A stretch of 10,174 nt of DNA from Caldilinea sp. (GTDB lineage Bacteria; Chloroflexota; Anaerolineae; Caldilineales; Caldilineaceae), in NCBI GenBank assembly GCA_026389955.1, contig JAPLGY010000522.1:1-10174 (forward strand), written 5' to 3'. The notes below the pieces were generated by a model. That model saw nothing but the letters and a program-made list of their open reading frames with translations. It had not been told where the DNA came from and did no database searches. Position numbers and translations under genes: made by a program. Below are positions 1 to 8,001 of this stretch, one piece after another; position 1 is the stretch's first letter, and each line of letters starts with the position of its first letter.

Positions 1-123
1 AGTATCCTTGAGGGGGATGTTGTCGAACTGCCCCAAACATCGGGACAAAGTTCCTCAGCCACTGTGGAGCAAATCTTCAGCGTTGGTTCCCTTTTTTTGA
101 ACAAATTTTTTGGAAAGTCATAA
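1..123 (+). CDS. C-terminal end of an unidentified upstream gene (partial)
   Basis: Reading frame 1 is open from the left edge for 40 codons and ends in TAA at 121-123, six bases before the cysD start, so it is most likely the end of a gene in the same operon. The visible tail runs from an SILEGDVVELP stretch through a Ser/Thr/Gln-rich linker to a hydrophobic FSVGSLFLNKFF end. The GDVVELP pattern weakly resembles the last strand of SLBB domains in Wza-like polysaccharide-export proteins, but 40 residues are too few to assign a family. Seen: the open frame, the stop and the tight spacing. Inferred: co-transcription with cysD and the possible link to polysaccharide export. The gene starts outside the window. 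Confidence 0.6.
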   Translation, partial: SILEGDVVELPQTSGQSSSATVEQIFSVGSLFLNKFFGKS

Positions 124-129
124 ACCGTT

Positions 130-1041
130 GTGAACACAGTCAACTATCTCCGCCCCTATCTGCGTCAACTAGAAGCAGAAGCCATTTACATCTTGCGCGA
201 GGTGGTCGCCCAGATGGAGCGTCCGATCCTGCTGTTTTCTGGGGGGAAAGACTCGATTTTGTTGGTGCATCTGGCCCGGCGGGCTTTCTATCCGGGCCGC
301 ATCCCGTTTCCGCTGCTGCACATCGACACTGGCCACAACTTTCCGGAGACGCTGGCGTTTCGCGACCGATTGGTGGAGCAGGTTGGGGTTCAGCTGTTGG
401 TCCGTTCTGTGCAAGATTCTCTCGACCAGGGGCGTGTGGTGGAAGAAAAAGGGCCGACGGCCAGCCGCAACGCGCTGCAAACTGTGACCTTGCTCGACGC
501 GCTGGCAGAACTCAAGGCAGATGCTGCGATTGGGGGGGCTCGTCGCGACGAAGAAAAAGCCCGTGCCAAGGAACGCTTCTTTTCGCATCGCGACCGTTTT
601 GGCCAGTGGGATCCCAAAAACCAACGGCCAGAGCTGTGGAGCCTGTACAATGGGCGAAAACATCAGGGCGAACACTTTCGTGTTTTTCCCATCTCGAATT
701 GGACGGAAATGGACGTGTGGCAGTATATGCGTGAGAAACAGGTCGAGCTGCCCGAGCTCTACTTTGCGCACCTGCGTGCTGTGTTTGAGCGGGAGGGGAT
801 GCTGTTGGCCGATTCCCCCTACATCGGCCACTTGCCTGGTGAGGAGGTTCGCCTCCAGCAGGTTCGTTTTCGGACGATCGGCGATATGACCTGTACGGGA
901 GCGGTGGTTTCGACCGCAGCGACGATCGACGATGTGATCGCTGAGATCACGGTTTCACGGTTCACCGAACGCGGCACGCGCGCCGACGATAAACGGACCG
1001 AAACGGCTATGGAAGACCGCAAACGGCAGGGATATTTTTGA
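130..1041 (+). CDS. cysD: Sulfate adenylyltransferase subunit 2 (CysD)
   Basis: The 303-residue protein is the catalytic small subunit of ATP sulfurylase, which with the GTPase CysN makes adenosine 5'-phosphosulfate (APS) and pyrophosphate from sulfate and ATP in the cytoplasm. It has the PP-loop nucleotide motif SGGKDS at residues 37-42, the HIDTG motif at 64-68, the GGARRDEEKARAKER block near the middle, FPISNWTEMDVW, and the typical C-terminal tail with GDMTCTG and RKRQGYF. Its length matches the family. The start is GTG at 130, preceded by GGAAAG at 112-117, a rather long 12-base spacing. The N-terminus aligns with family proteins and no better start is visible. It follows the upstream partial gene by six bases, and its TGA shares one base with the ATG of cysNC, which suggests translational coupling. 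Confidence 0.96.
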   Translation: MNTVNYLRPYLRQLEAEAIYILREVVAQMERPILLFSGGKDSILLVHLARRAFYPGRIPFPLLHIDTGHNFPETLAFRDRLVEQVGVQLLVRSVQDSLDQGRVVEEKGPTASRNALQTVTLLDALAELKADAAIGGARRDEEKARAKERFFSHRDRFGQWDPKNQRPELWSLYNGRKHQGEHFRVFPISNWTEMDVWQYMREKQVELPELYFAHLRAVFEREGMLLADSPYIGHLPGEEVRLQQVRFRTIGDMTCTGAVVSTAATIDDVIAEITVSRFTERGTRADDKRTETAMEDRKRQGYF

Positions 1042-2915
1042 TGGAACTTTTACGATTTACGACTGCCGGCAGTGTAGACGACGGCAAAAGCACGCTGATC
1101 GGCCGCCTTTTGCTCGACAGCAAAGCGATTTTGGAAGACCAATGGGAGGCGGTGGAGCGGGCCAGCCGACAGCGCGGCGATGCCTATCTGGATCTGGCGT
1201 TGCTCACCGATGGCCTGCGCGCCGAACGTGAGCAGGGGATCACCATCGACGTGGCCTATCGTTTTTTTGCGACGGCTCGCCGCAAGTTCATCATCGCGGA
1301 CACGCCGGGCCACATTCAATATACCCGCAACATGGTGACCGGCGCTTCTACTGCCGAACTGGCGATTGTGCTGATCGATGCTCGCCACGGCGTCGTCACC
1401 CAATCCAAACGACATGGTTTTCTGGCCGCTCTGCTTCAAATTCCGCATGTTCTGGTTGCAGTCAACAAAATGGATCTGGTCGATTTCAGCCAGACGACCT
1501 TTCAGTCGATTGTGGCGGAGTATCAGGCCTTTGCCAGCAAGCTCACCGTGCAGGACATCACCTATATTCCGATTTCAGCGCTGCACGGGGACAATGTGGT
1601 CGACAAAAGTGCTGTCATGTCCTGGTACGATGGGCCTACCTTGCTGCACCATCTGGAAAATGTGAAGACCGGCAGCAGCCGCAACCTGGTCGATTTTCGT
1701 TTTCCGGTCCAGATGGCTGTGCGTCCGCACCAGAATTTCCGGGGGTTTTCCGGGCAGGTGCTTTCTGGAACCCTCACACCGGGAGAAGATGTCGTGGTGC
1801 TCCCTTCGGGCAAAACCAGCCGTGTGCGCACACTGACAACATTGGACGGAGATCTGGCCGAGGTGGCTGCTGGGGATGCTGTCGTCCTGACCTTGGAAGA
1901 TGAGATCGACATCAGCCGTGGTGACATGATTGTGCGGCGCAACAACCTGCCGCAGAGCGCCTCCCAGTTCGAGTGTATCCTCTGCTGGCTGAGCGAAAAG
2001 CCGTTGGCTGTGCAGAGCAGTTACATTCTGCAACACACCACGCGCCAGCTCCGTGCTTTTGTCGCCGAGCTCAACTATCGAATCGACGTCGATACGCTTC
2101 ATCGTGAAGCTGCGACGACCCTCCAACTCAACGATATTGGGCGGGTGCGGCTGACGACGACCCAACCCCTTTTCTACGACCCCTACCAGATCAACCGAGC
2201 GACGGGCAGCTTTATTCTCATCGATCCCTTCACCAACGCAACGGTTGCCGCCGGCATGATCCGGCGGCGCGCCCAGGAACTGGATGAGCTGGTGGGCAGC
2301 GAACCCGAACGTTCCCGGTCGAGCAACGTTGTCTGGGAAAGTTCGGCGTTGACGCGTGCCATGCGCGAGGAGCGCAACCGGCACAAAGGGGGAATTCTTT
2401 GGTTTACTGGGTTGTCTGGTTCTGGCAAATCGACTGTGGCACGGCTGTTGGAGCGGCGGCTCTTTGCGGCTGGGGTGCAGACATTTTCTCTCGACGGGGA
2501 CAATGTTCGGCATGGGCTCAACGGCGACCTTGGTTTTTCGGCGGCCGACCGCAAAGAGAACATCCGTCGGGTCGCTGAGGTGGCCAAGCTGGCCCTCGAA
2601 CATGGCCATCTGGTGCTCTGTACCTTTATCTCCCCTTTTGCCGCAGACCGCGCCTTTGCCCGCTCGCTCGCACCGGCAGGCCGATTTCTTGAAATTTATG
2701 TGAAATGCACCCTGGACGTGCTCAAACGGCGTGACCCCAAAGGGCTCTATGCACGGGCGCTGCGCGGCGAAATTCCTGAGTTCACCGGGGTTTCTTCTCC
2801 CTACGAAGAGCCTGTCGCTGCGGAGTTGGTGGTCGAGACAGATGTCTGCAGCACCGAAGAGATCGTAGAAGCCATCTGGGAGGAGTTGCTGCGTCGCGGG
2901 ATCCTCTCCCTCTAA
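1041..2915 (+). CDS. cysNC: Bifunctional CysN-CysC: sulfate adenylyltransferase GTPase subunit fused to APS kinase
   Basis: The 624-residue fusion combines the GTPase subunit of ATP sulfurylase with adenylylsulfate kinase, so the complex with CysD converts sulfate to APS and then PAPS. The CysN part (about 1-415) has an EF-Tu-like G domain with GSVDDGKST at 10-18, EREQGITID, DTPGH at 87-91 and NKMD at 142-145, followed by two beta-barrel domains. A short linker leads to the CysC part (about 430-624), with its P-loop GLSGSGKST at 457-465, DGDNVRHGLN from 485, FISPF, RDPKGLY and FTGVSSPYEEP from 581. All key motifs of both halves are present, so both should be active. This is the architecture of NodQ and of many bacterial CysNC proteins. 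The ATG at 1041 is chosen over an in-frame TTG at 1038 because AGGGA at 1028-1032 lies 8 bases before it. Not seen nearby: cysH, sulfotransferase or sulfate transporter. Confidence 0.96.
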   Translation: MELLRFTTAGSVDDGKSTLIGRLLLDSKAILEDQWEAVERASRQRGDAYLDLALLTDGLRAEREQGITIDVAYRFFATARRKFIIADTPGHIQYTRNMVTGASTAELAIVLIDARHGVVTQSKRHGFLAALLQIPHVLVAVNKMDLVDFSQTTFQSIVAEYQAFASKLTVQDITYIPISALHGDNVVDKSAVMSWYDGPTLLHHLENVKTGSSRNLVDFRFPVQMAVRPHQNFRGFSGQVLSGTLTPGEDVVVLPSGKTSRVRTLTTLDGDLAEVAAGDAVVLTLEDEIDISRGDMIVRRNNLPQSASQFECILCWLSEKPLAVQSSYILQHTTRQLRAFVAELNYRIDVDTLHREAATTLQLNDIGRVRLTTTQPLFYDPYQINRATGSFILIDPFTNATVAAGMIRRRAQELDELVGSEPERSRSSNVVWESSALTRAMREERNRHKGGILWFTGLSGSGKSTVARLLERRLFAAGVQTFSLDGDNVRHGLNGDLGFSAADRKENIRRVAEVAKLALEHGHLVLCTFISPFAADRAFARSLAPAGRFLEIYVKCTLDVLKRRDPKGLYARALRGEIPEFTGVSSPYEEPVAAELVVETDVCSTEEIVEAIWEELLRRGILSL

Positions 2916-2929
2916 ACGTGGGACGGGAG

Positions 2930-3784
2930 TCAGCCCAGTGCCAGCAGAACAACGCCCGCCACCATCACGCCGGCTGCCCACAGCCGGCGTTGGCTTTGTC
3001 CCTCTTTAAGAAGGAGGGTGCCGAACAGAGCACCAAACAGGATGCTCAGCTCGCGCGCCGGGGCAATGTAACTGACCGGGGCTGTGGCGAGGGCGGTCAG
3101 CACCAGGATGTAGGCCAGTGAGCTCAACAGGGCGATCCCAGCTGCCTCCAGCCGATATTGCCGCCAGGCAGCGTGTACTTCGCTGCGACGTGGCCAGGCC
3201 AGCGGGGTCAACAGCAGCATGCGCCCGGCATTGGAACCGTACTCCAGCAGCAGGGGGGGCACCAGAAGGGTGCTGACCGCATATTTGTCCCACAGGGTGT
3301 AACAGGCGATCAAAAGCCCGGTGAGCAGCCCATAGCGGGCGCCGGCAGCGTGCGCTCGCATGCTCTGCTCTCCACCGGCGACAAAAAAGACCCCAGCGAC
3401 GATCAGCGCAGCGCCTGCTGCTGAGAGCAGCGAGGGGCGTTCGCCGAGCAACAGGATGGCTCCCAGCAGGGAGAGCAAGGGCCCCGTCCCGCGTGCCAGT
3501 GGGTAGACGACGGAAAGATCGCCGCTCCGGTACCCTCGCTGCAGCAGCAGAAAATAGCCTACATGGATCGTTGCACTGCCGGCCATGGCTAGCCAGGCAA
3601 AGCTGTGCAGAACAGGCGGCCAGAGCCACAGATAGAGCCCGACCACTGGGGCCCAGAGCAGCAGTGTCAACGCTGAGAACAGCCATGTGAAGGCCACGCC
3701 CCCGCGCGCTCGTTTGGCCAGGAGATTCCAGGAGGCGTGGAGAACGGCTGCCAGCAGAACCAACAACAGGGCCAGGGCGGTCAC
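2930..3784 (-). CDS. EamA-family (drug/metabolite transporter superfamily) membrane protein
   Basis: The 284-residue protein is very hydrophobic, with about ten predicted membrane segments arranged as two similar EamA halves, the usual DMT layout. The first segment begins at residue 2 and leads into [10 protein letters not shown] (16-25). YPLARGTGP followed by a long Leu/Ala helix and GERPS (about 94-117) ends the first half, and [22 protein letters not shown] is the matching element of the second half. Length and motifs are normal for the family, whose members export or import metabolites such as amino acids or other small compounds. The substrate here is unknown. The start is GTG at 3782-3784, preceded by AAAAGGG about 9 bases upstream. 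The gene is the last of the minus-strand unit, 103 bases after the aldo/keto reductase, and converges on cysNC with 14 bases between stop codons. Confidence 0.88.
   Translation of the reverse strand: MTALALLLVLLAAVLHASWNLLAKRARGGVAFTWLFSALTLLLWAPVVGLYLWLWPPVLHSFAWLAMAGSATIHVGYFLLLQRGYRSGDLSVVYPLARGTGPLLSLLGAILLLGERPSLLSAAGAALIVAGVFFVAGGEQSMRAHAAGARYGLLTGLLIACYTLWDKYAVSTLLVPPLLLEYGSNAGRMLLLTPLAWPRRSEVHAAWRQYRLEAAGIALLSSLAYILVLTALATAPVSYIAPARELSILFGALFGTLLLKEGQSQRRLWAAGVMVAGVVLLALG
2967..2990 (+). terminator. Candidate terminator hairpin for the cysD-cysNC transcript
   Basis: A perfect 10-bp inverted repeat, ACGCCGGCTG / CAGCCGGCGT, is separated by a CCCA loop. It starts 51 bases after the cysNC stop and is followed on the plus strand by a moderately T-rich stretch (TGGCTTTGTCCCTCTTT). 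It lies inside the 3' end of the convergent transporter gene, where it encodes RRLWAAGV, so part of its sequence is constrained by coding. The T tract is interrupted, so this is a plausible but unproven intrinsic terminator. The 14 bases between the two stop codons hold no hairpin of their own. Confidence 0.4.
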
Positions 3785-3793
3785 AGGGCAGCA

Positions 3794-3808
3794 CCCTTTT
3801 GAGAAGGG
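3794..3808 (-). promoter_or_regulatory. Small hairpin covering the ribosome binding site of the EamA gene
   Basis: On the minus strand, CCCTT and AAGGG form a 5-bp stem with a 5-base loop. The 3' arm is part of the AAAAGGG that serves as the likely Shine-Dalgarno sequence of the EamA gene. It could lower translation of the transporter relative to the upstream genes. The stem is short and may be chance. Confidence 0.2.
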
Positions 3809-3887
3809 CGGATGCTCCTCGCCAGCGCACGTCGTCGGTTGCTGCTGTGCAGAACGATCTCTACCAGCAAGCGCTCACCCAGAGCGT

Positions 3888-4853
3888 TCAACTTGTTTTC
3901 AAAAGCGCATCGATCGAGTCCAGAATTTCGGGGGTGAGCTTGGGGACAACGGTCAGCGCCTGCATGTTTTCGGTGACCTGCTCGGCCCGACTGGCGCCCG
4001 TGATCACCGTGCTCACCTGTGGATTTTTTACACACCAGGCCAGTGCCAGCTGGGAGAGGGTGCAGCCCAGGTCGCCGGCGATCGGCTGCAGGGCACGCAC
4101 CGCTGCCAGCCGTTGGGGGTTCTCCAGCATCGCTTTGAGCCATTCGTAGCCGGGCAGGTTGGCTCGGCTGTCGGCTGGAATCCCGGCATTGTACTTGCCT
4201 GTCAGCAGCCCCGAAGCCAGCGGGCTCCAGATGGTCAGCCCCAGTCCGATGTCGCCGTAAAGCCGGGCATATTCCTTCTCGACCCGTTCGCGGTGGAACA
4301 TGTTGTACTGCGGCTGTTCCATCTGGGGTTTATGCAGATGGTGGCGTTGCGCGATCTCCCAGGCCGCGCGGATTTCGTCGGCGCTCCACTCCGAGGTACC
4401 CCAGTACAGCGCCTTGCCTTGGCGGATGATATCATGCATGGCAAAGACGGTCTCTTCGATCGGGGTATTGGGGTCTGGGCGATGGCAAAAGACCAGGTCG
4501 ACGTACTCCATCCCCAGACGTTGCAGCGAGCCGTCGATTGCCTGCATCAGGTATTTGCGGTTGAGGGTGTTGCGTTCGTTGGGGCCAGCGTGGAGCCCCC
4601 AGAAAAATTTGGTCGAGACCACATAGCTGGCACGGCGCCAGCCGGCCCGCTTGAAGATTTCGCCCATGATCACTTCAGACTGCCCGCCTGCGTAGGCTTC
4701 GGCGTTGTCAAAAAAATTGACCCCTGCATCGTAGGCGGCCACCATACAGTCGTAGGCCGCGTCCACATTCATCTGAGTTCCGAAGGAGACCCAGGAACCA
4801 AAGGAGAGCTCGCTCACTTGGAGCCCTGCACTTCCCAGCCGTCGATACTTCAT
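3888..4853 (-). CDS. Aldo/keto reductase, Kv-channel beta-subunit-like (AKR6/YghZ-type)
   Basis: The 321-residue NAD(P)H-dependent (beta/alpha)8-barrel reductase would interconvert a carbonyl and an alcohol on a small substrate. The N-terminus [19 protein letters not shown] and the [11 protein letters not shown] block are typical of Kv-beta-like reductases. The catalytic tetrad is complete: D49, Y54, K82 (in STKFFWG) and H124 (in FCHRPDP). Other family blocks are [24 protein letters not shown] and [14 protein letters not shown], with the cofactor-binding region near [13 protein letters not shown]. The open frame extends upstream to 5150, but that part overlaps the PIG-L gene and has no family similarity. 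The ATG at 4853 is preceded by AAAAGGAA and fits the family N-terminus. The gene lies 59 bases after the PIG-L gene and 103 bases before the EamA gene. The substrate is unknown, and no potassium channel is present in the window. Confidence 0.94.
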   Translation of the reverse strand: MKYRRLGSAGLQVSELSFGSWVSFGTQMNVDAAYDCMVAAYDAGVNFFDNAEAYAGGQSEVIMGEIFKRAGWRRASYVVSTKFFWGLHAGPNERNTLNRKYLMQAIDGSLQRLGMEYVDLVFCHRPDPNTPIEETVFAMHDIIRQGKALYWGTSEWSADEIRAAWEIAQRHHLHKPQMEQPQYNMFHRERVEKEYARLYGDIGLGLTIWSPLASGLLTGKYNAGIPADSRANLPGYEWLKAMLENPQRLAAVRALQPIAGDLGCTLSQLALAWCVKNPQVSTVITGASRAEQVTENMQALTVVPKLTPEILDSIDALLKTS

Positions 4854-4859
4854 GGTCGA

Positions 4860-4867
4860 TTCCTTTT
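4860..4867 (-). promoter_or_regulatory. Ribosome binding site of the aldo/keto reductase
   Basis: AAAAGGAA on the minus strand, 6 bases before the ATG at 4853, supports this start over the open frame that extends upstream into the PIG-L gene. Confidence 0.65.
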
Positions 4868-4912
4868 CTGTTGGGAGCGAATATTGTTTGCGGAGGGATG
4901 CCCGATAACAGC

Positions 4913-5674
4913 CTATGGGGGCGATCCGCCGGGTGGGGCCATTTTGGCGAATTCTTCGTCGTTGACCAGGGTGATCACACGGAACGTCTCTGCATATTCC
5001 ATCTCTTTGCCTTTGGCGGCCTCTGCCGACCACTGGCGCAGCATCGGTTCGGGGTCCCAGCCGTGCAGCTGGCTGGCGTGGCAGTGCAGGGCTGCAATTT
5101 TGCGTTCCAGCGTCTGCGAAATGTCCACCCAGGTATCGCCTGCCCCCCACCCTTCGATGTAGAGTTTGCGCACCTTGTGTGCGTTCAAGCCCTCGTCGTT
5201 CAGCTCGGCAAAGAGATGGGGCTGGCCCGCAGCCGGGAAGACTGCCTCCAAGGCTGCGGCAGCAGCGGCCCGATGGTCGGGGTGATTGACGTAGCTGTCG
5301 CTGACGAACCAGGCGGTTGGGTCGCCACAGACCACCACCTCGGGGCGGAAGCGGCGGATCTCGCGCACCAGTTTGCGGCGCAGCTCGAGCGTGTTGGCCA
5401 GCAAGCCATCTGGCTCGCGCAGAAAGATCACTTCCTGCACACCGGCAACTTTGGCAGCGTTCCGCTGCTCCTCTTCTCGGATCGCTGCGGCTTCGGTCTG
5501 GGTCAGGCGGGTGTCGGCGATCCCGACGTCACCGCTGGTCAGCAGCAGATAGGCGACGGTGGCCCCCGCATCGGTCCAACGGATGGCTGTGCCTGCTGTG
5601 CCAAACTCGATGTCGTCGGGGTGCGCGTAGATGAACAGGGCACGGCCAGGCACGTAGGGGGCAAAAGAACGCAT
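4913..5674 (-). CDS. PIG-L/LmbE-family metal-dependent deacetylase
   Basis: The 253-residue protein belongs to the zinc-dependent N-acetyl hydrolases that include MshB, BshB and PIG-L, which remove acetyl groups from N-acetylglucosamine-type sugars. The metal-binding motif AHPDD is at residues 17-21 (H18 and D21 as ligands, D20 as likely catalytic base), and HPDH is at 131-134, with H134 the likely third ligand. TSGDVG, the [14 protein letters not shown] helix and FLREPDGLL are also typical. Nothing essential is missing. The start ATG at 5672-5674 has AAGGAG at 5683-5688 upstream, placed directly after the stop of the lipoprotein gene 15 bases away, so the two are probably co-translated. The family is large and the true substrate cannot be read from sequence. 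Nearby sugar-acting genes suggest an acetylated sugar or glycoconjugate. Confidence 0.92.
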   Translation of the reverse strand: MRSFAPYVPGRALFIYAHPDDIEFGTAGTAIRWTDAGATVAYLLLTSGDVGIADTRLTQTEAAAIREEEQRNAAKVAGVQEVIFLREPDGLLANTLELRRKLVREIRRFRPEVVVCGDPTAWFVSDSYVNHPDHRAAAAAALEAVFPAAGQPHLFAELNDEGLNAHKVRKLYIEGWGAGDTWVDISQTLERKIAALHCHASQLHGWDPEPMLRQWSAEAAKGKEMEYAETFRVITLVNDEEFAKMAPPGGSPP

Positions 5675-5689
5675 AGACGCTTCTCCTTG

Positions 5690-6109
5690 TCACTGGTTGC
5701 ATTGGGCTGCCTGATAGGCTTGAACGAGCGCTGCATCCACTGCTGCGGCCGCAGCCTGCAGGCTGGCCGCAGCATCCCCGACGCGTGCATCGGTGTTCAG
5801 CCCGTCTACGGCCTGGCTGAACAGGTCGTAGGCGATGAGCAGGTCAGACATTTGTGCAATTTGCAGGAGTACGTTGATACCGCGCGTCGAAGCTATCCAC
5901 TGGTCGACAGTGGCACGCAGTTCGCGCACCTGGGCCACGCTGCTGTTGGGGTTGACCTCGAGGAGGGCGTGGAACGACTCGCGCAGCGAATCCAGTGTCT
6001 GGCAGACCCCCCGCCGCGCATCGGCGAGCGAGGGGGCGTTGTCGAAGCAGCCGGCAACAGGCACAGCCAGCAAAAGCAGGAGAAGCAGGAAAACACGTGT
6101 GAATGGCAT
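5690..6109 (-). CDS. Small secreted lipoprotein of unknown function
   Basis: I do not recognise this 139-residue protein beyond its signal. It starts MPFTRV, followed by a run of seven leucines and the lipobox VAGC at 18-21, so the mature protein would begin at C21 and be lipid-anchored outside the cytoplasmic membrane. The mature part is about 119 residues, alanine-rich and apparently all helical, with two further cysteines (in RRGVCQTL near the N-terminus and QCNQ at the very end) that could pair. The frame opens further upstream to 6157 (16 extra residues starting MKNRTAG), but the ATG at 6107-6109 puts the signal peptide at the N-terminus and has a weak GAGAGA-type binding site. It sits 49 bases after the ThuA gene and 15 before the PIG-L gene, so it is likely expressed with them. 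Confidence 0.8.
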   Translation of the reverse strand: MPFTRVFLLLLLLLAVPVAGCFDNAPSLADARRGVCQTLDSLRESFHALLEVNPNSSVAQVRELRATVDQWIASTRGINVLLQIAQMSDLLIAYDLFSQAVDGLNTDARVGDAAASLQAAAAAVDAALVQAYQAAQCNQ

Positions 6110-6158
6110 CGTCGTCTCTCTTTGGCAAAGATCGCTTCCAGCAGTCCTGTTCTTCAAA

Positions 6159-6890
6159 TCAGCCGGTCAATGGCTCGAGCGGCGTAGGGCGTTGGCCAAA
6201 GGTAGGCCCAGATCGTTTTACCGGCTGAGCCCAGCGCACGGCATTGCCGATCACACGCAGCACTTCGGGCTGGTGATAGGTGGGGTAGGTCTCATGGCCG
6301 GGCCGAAAATAAAAGATACGCCCCTGCCCGCGGCGATAGCAACAGCCGCTGCGGAAAAGCTCTCCCCCCTGGAACCAACTTACAAAGACCAGCGTTTCGG
6401 GCTCGGGGATATCAAAAAATTCTCCGTACATCTCCTCGTGTTCGATCTCAAAATACTCGTCGAGTCCCTCGGCGATCGGATGGCCGGGTGCGACGACCCA
6501 CATCCGCTCCCGCTCGCCGGCCTCGCGCCATTTGAGGTTGCAGGTGGTGCCCATCAACCGCTTGAAGATCTTGGAGAAGTGGCCGGAGTGGAGCACAATC
6601 AATCCCATGCCCTGGAGGACCCGCTCGTGCACCCGCTCGACGATCTCGTCCTGCACTTCGTGGTGGGCCATGTGGCCCCACCAGACCAGCACATCGGTGC
6701 TGTCGAGGAGGTGGTCGGTCAGCCCGTGCTGGGGTTCGTCGAGGGTCGCTGTGTGCACGATCGCGCCGTGCCCGCGCAGATAGCCAGCAATTGCGCCGTG
6801 GATCCCCTGTGGGTAGATGGCAGCGATCTCAGGTTTTTGTCTTTCGTGGCGGTACTCGTTCCAGACCGTCACGCGAAGGGATGATACCAT
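6159..6890 (-). CDS. ThuA-domain protein (trehalose utilization ThuA-like)
   Basis: The 243-residue protein is a full-length ThuA-like member of the class I glutamine amidotransferase-like fold. Family blocks seen are [10 protein letters not shown] (7-16), YPQGIH (26-31), [10 protein letters not shown] (70-79), LHSGHFSK (100-107), [11 protein letters not shown] (119-129), [14 protein letters not shown] (152-165), FRSGCC (179-184) and [13 protein letters not shown] (198-210). The many conserved histidines suggest metal or substrate binding. In rhizobia ThuA works with the oxidoreductase ThuB on trehalose and related disaccharides through 3-keto forms. Here the neighbouring upstream gene, 54 bases away, is also a Gfo/Idh/MocA oxidoreductase. 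The start ATG at 6888-6890 follows AGAGAGG. The exact substrate is unknown, and I give no symbol because the family is broad. Confidence 0.92.
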   Translation of the reverse strand: MVSSLRVTVWNEYRHERQKPEIAAIYPQGIHGAIAGYLRGHGAIVHTATLDEPQHGLTDHLLDSTDVLVWWGHMAHHEVQDEIVERVHERVLQGMGLIVLHSGHFSKIFKRLMGTTCNLKWREAGERERMWVVAPGHPIAEGLDEYFEIEHEEMYGEFFDIPEPETLVFVSWFQGGELFRSGCCYRRGQGRIFYFRPGHETYPTYHQPEVLRVIGNAVRWAQPVKRSGPTFGQRPTPLEPLTG

Positions 6891-6944
6891 GCGTCAACCT
6901 CTCTTTGTCTGAGTCGAATCATTTTGTTTGGCAGCAGGGTCTTG

Positions 6945-7994
6945 TCAGGCTGGGTGGGTTCCTTGCTGGGCTGTGACAGGGACGCCGCCTCGTTCTGCCG
7001 AGGCTCGGATCATGTCCCAGAGGAGCGCCATGCGCAGGCCGACTTCAGGCGGGCTGGGATTTTCCAAGGTGCCTTGACAGACCCGAATGAATTGTTCCCA
7101 GGCCCCGTGGGAAGGTGGAACTTCCACCGGCGTCAGATTGGCCTCGCCCTGGCGTTGGATTTCGAGCCGTTCTCCCCACACACCGGTGCGCACAATGCCC
7201 CCTGTACAAAAGACCCGCACATCTGACGCACAGGATTCGATCGTGTCTCCGCAGCCGCTCAGGCTGATCAAAACCCCCGAGGCCAGCCGGGCCATGACAG
7301 TGCCCAGGATGTCGACCCGGCGGCCGCGGTTGTCCAGCCAGGCTGCGACTTCCACTACCGGCTCCCCTGCCAGATCTGATACGGTGTTGAGCAGATGGGC
7401 GCCCGTATCGAAGAGAAAGCCTCCGCCAGCAATCTCGGGGATCTGGCGCCAGGTGTTCTGGGTATAATGGTTCCAGCCTTGCCAGACCACCCCATGGATG
7501 GTCAGGATGTTCCCCAGTTCGCCCGAACGCAGCCATTGGACTGCGGTGCGGATTTGTGGAGAGAGGCTGCCGTTGAACGCGACGACCAGATGGCGCTGGG
7601 CGCGGTCGCGGGCGGCGATCAGACTGTGTGCCTCTTGGCTGTTGAGCACCATGGGCTTTTCCAGCAGGACGTGCAGCCCAGCCTCCAGACAGGCGACGGC
7701 CTGGTCGTGGTGCAGCGCGTGGGGGGTGATGATAAACGCAGCATCCAGCTCGCCGGCATGATGCCGCAGCAGGGTGGTCAGATCGGGTACATTGGGGGGC
7801 GGCACGACGCCTGCATCTTTGAACAGCAGGGCAAAACGCTGGTAGGTCGGCGCCGACGGTTCGCAGACGACCGGAACCGAGACAATCTCCTGGTGGCGCA
7901 ACATGGACGCGGCGTGGTGGCAAGCCATTCCGCCACAGCCGATCACGGCGATACGCAAAGGGGGGGCCGATGGCTCAGCGTGTTTGGACGACAT
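6945..7994 (-). CDS. Gfo/Idh/MocA-family NAD(P)-dependent oxidoreductase
   Basis: The 349-residue protein oxidises or reduces a sugar, inositol or related polyol at a hydroxyl or keto group. The Rossmann motif IGCGGMA lies at about 18-24, the conserved EKP at 112-114 (K113 is the usual catalytic lysine), and the C-terminal domain has [11 protein letters not shown] ending at H200, with D197 and H200 in the usual active-site positions. Length is typical. The frame opens further to 8048, but the ATG at 7992-7994 has AGGAGGAG 7 bases before it and is the better start. The extra 18 residues would run back over the 5' leader. It is the first gene after the promoter at 8063-8092 and precedes the ThuA gene by 54 bases, an order that recalls thuB-thuA. 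It may act as a 3-keto-glycoside-forming dehydrogenase, but this is inference from context. Confidence 0.92.
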   Translation of the reverse strand: MSSKHAEPSAPPLRIAVIGCGGMACHHAASMLRHQEIVSVPVVCEPSAPTYQRFALLFKDAGVVPPPNVPDLTTLLRHHAGELDAAFIITPHALHHDQAVACLEAGLHVLLEKPMVLNSQEAHSLIAARDRAQRHLVVAFNGSLSPQIRTAVQWLRSGELGNILTIHGVVWQGWNHYTQNTWRQIPEIAGGGFLFDTGAHLLNTVSDLAGEPVVEVAAWLDNRGRRVDILGTVMARLASGVLISLSGCGDTIESCASDVRVFCTGGIVRTGVWGERLEIQRQGEANLTPVEVPPSHGAWEQFIRVCQGTLENPSPPEVGLRMALLWDMIRASAERGGVPVTAQQGTHPA

Positions 7995-8001
7995 AGACAG
8001 A

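Noticed and set aside
1038..1040. TTG start for cysNC one codon upstream
   Set aside because: The ATG at 1041 has better spacing from AGGGA and forms the usual TGATG overlap with cysD.
2247..2268. Perfect 8-bp inverted repeat GCCGCCGG-CATGAT-CCGGCGGC in cysNC
   Set aside because: It is within coding sequence near the end of the CysN part and is explained by GC-rich codons for AAGMIRRR. There is no T tract and no gene boundary.
1575..2981. Long minus-strand open frame of 468 codons
   Set aside because: It is antisense to cysNC, whose two domains carry every expected motif.
3781..3887. Open minus-strand frame through the spacer between the aldo/keto reductase and EamA genes, ending in a GTGA overlap with the EamA start
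   Set aside because: The tail would need a frameshift out of an aldo/keto reductase that already has a normal length and end, and its 35 residues resemble nothing I know. The overlap is probably chance.
4854..5150. N-terminal extension of the aldo/keto reductase
   Set aside because: The extra residues overlap the PIG-L gene and have no family similarity. A good ribosome binding site precedes the ATG at 4853.
3687..5162. Long plus-strand open frame of 491 codons
   Set aside because: It lies opposite the EamA and aldo/keto reductase genes and part of the PIG-L gene, whose motifs are complete. Its translation is low in recognisable features, so it is a GC-driven shadow.
4871..6187. Long plus-strand open frame of 438 codons
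   Set aside because: It is opposite the PIG-L and lipoprotein genes, both well supported, and shows no family motif.
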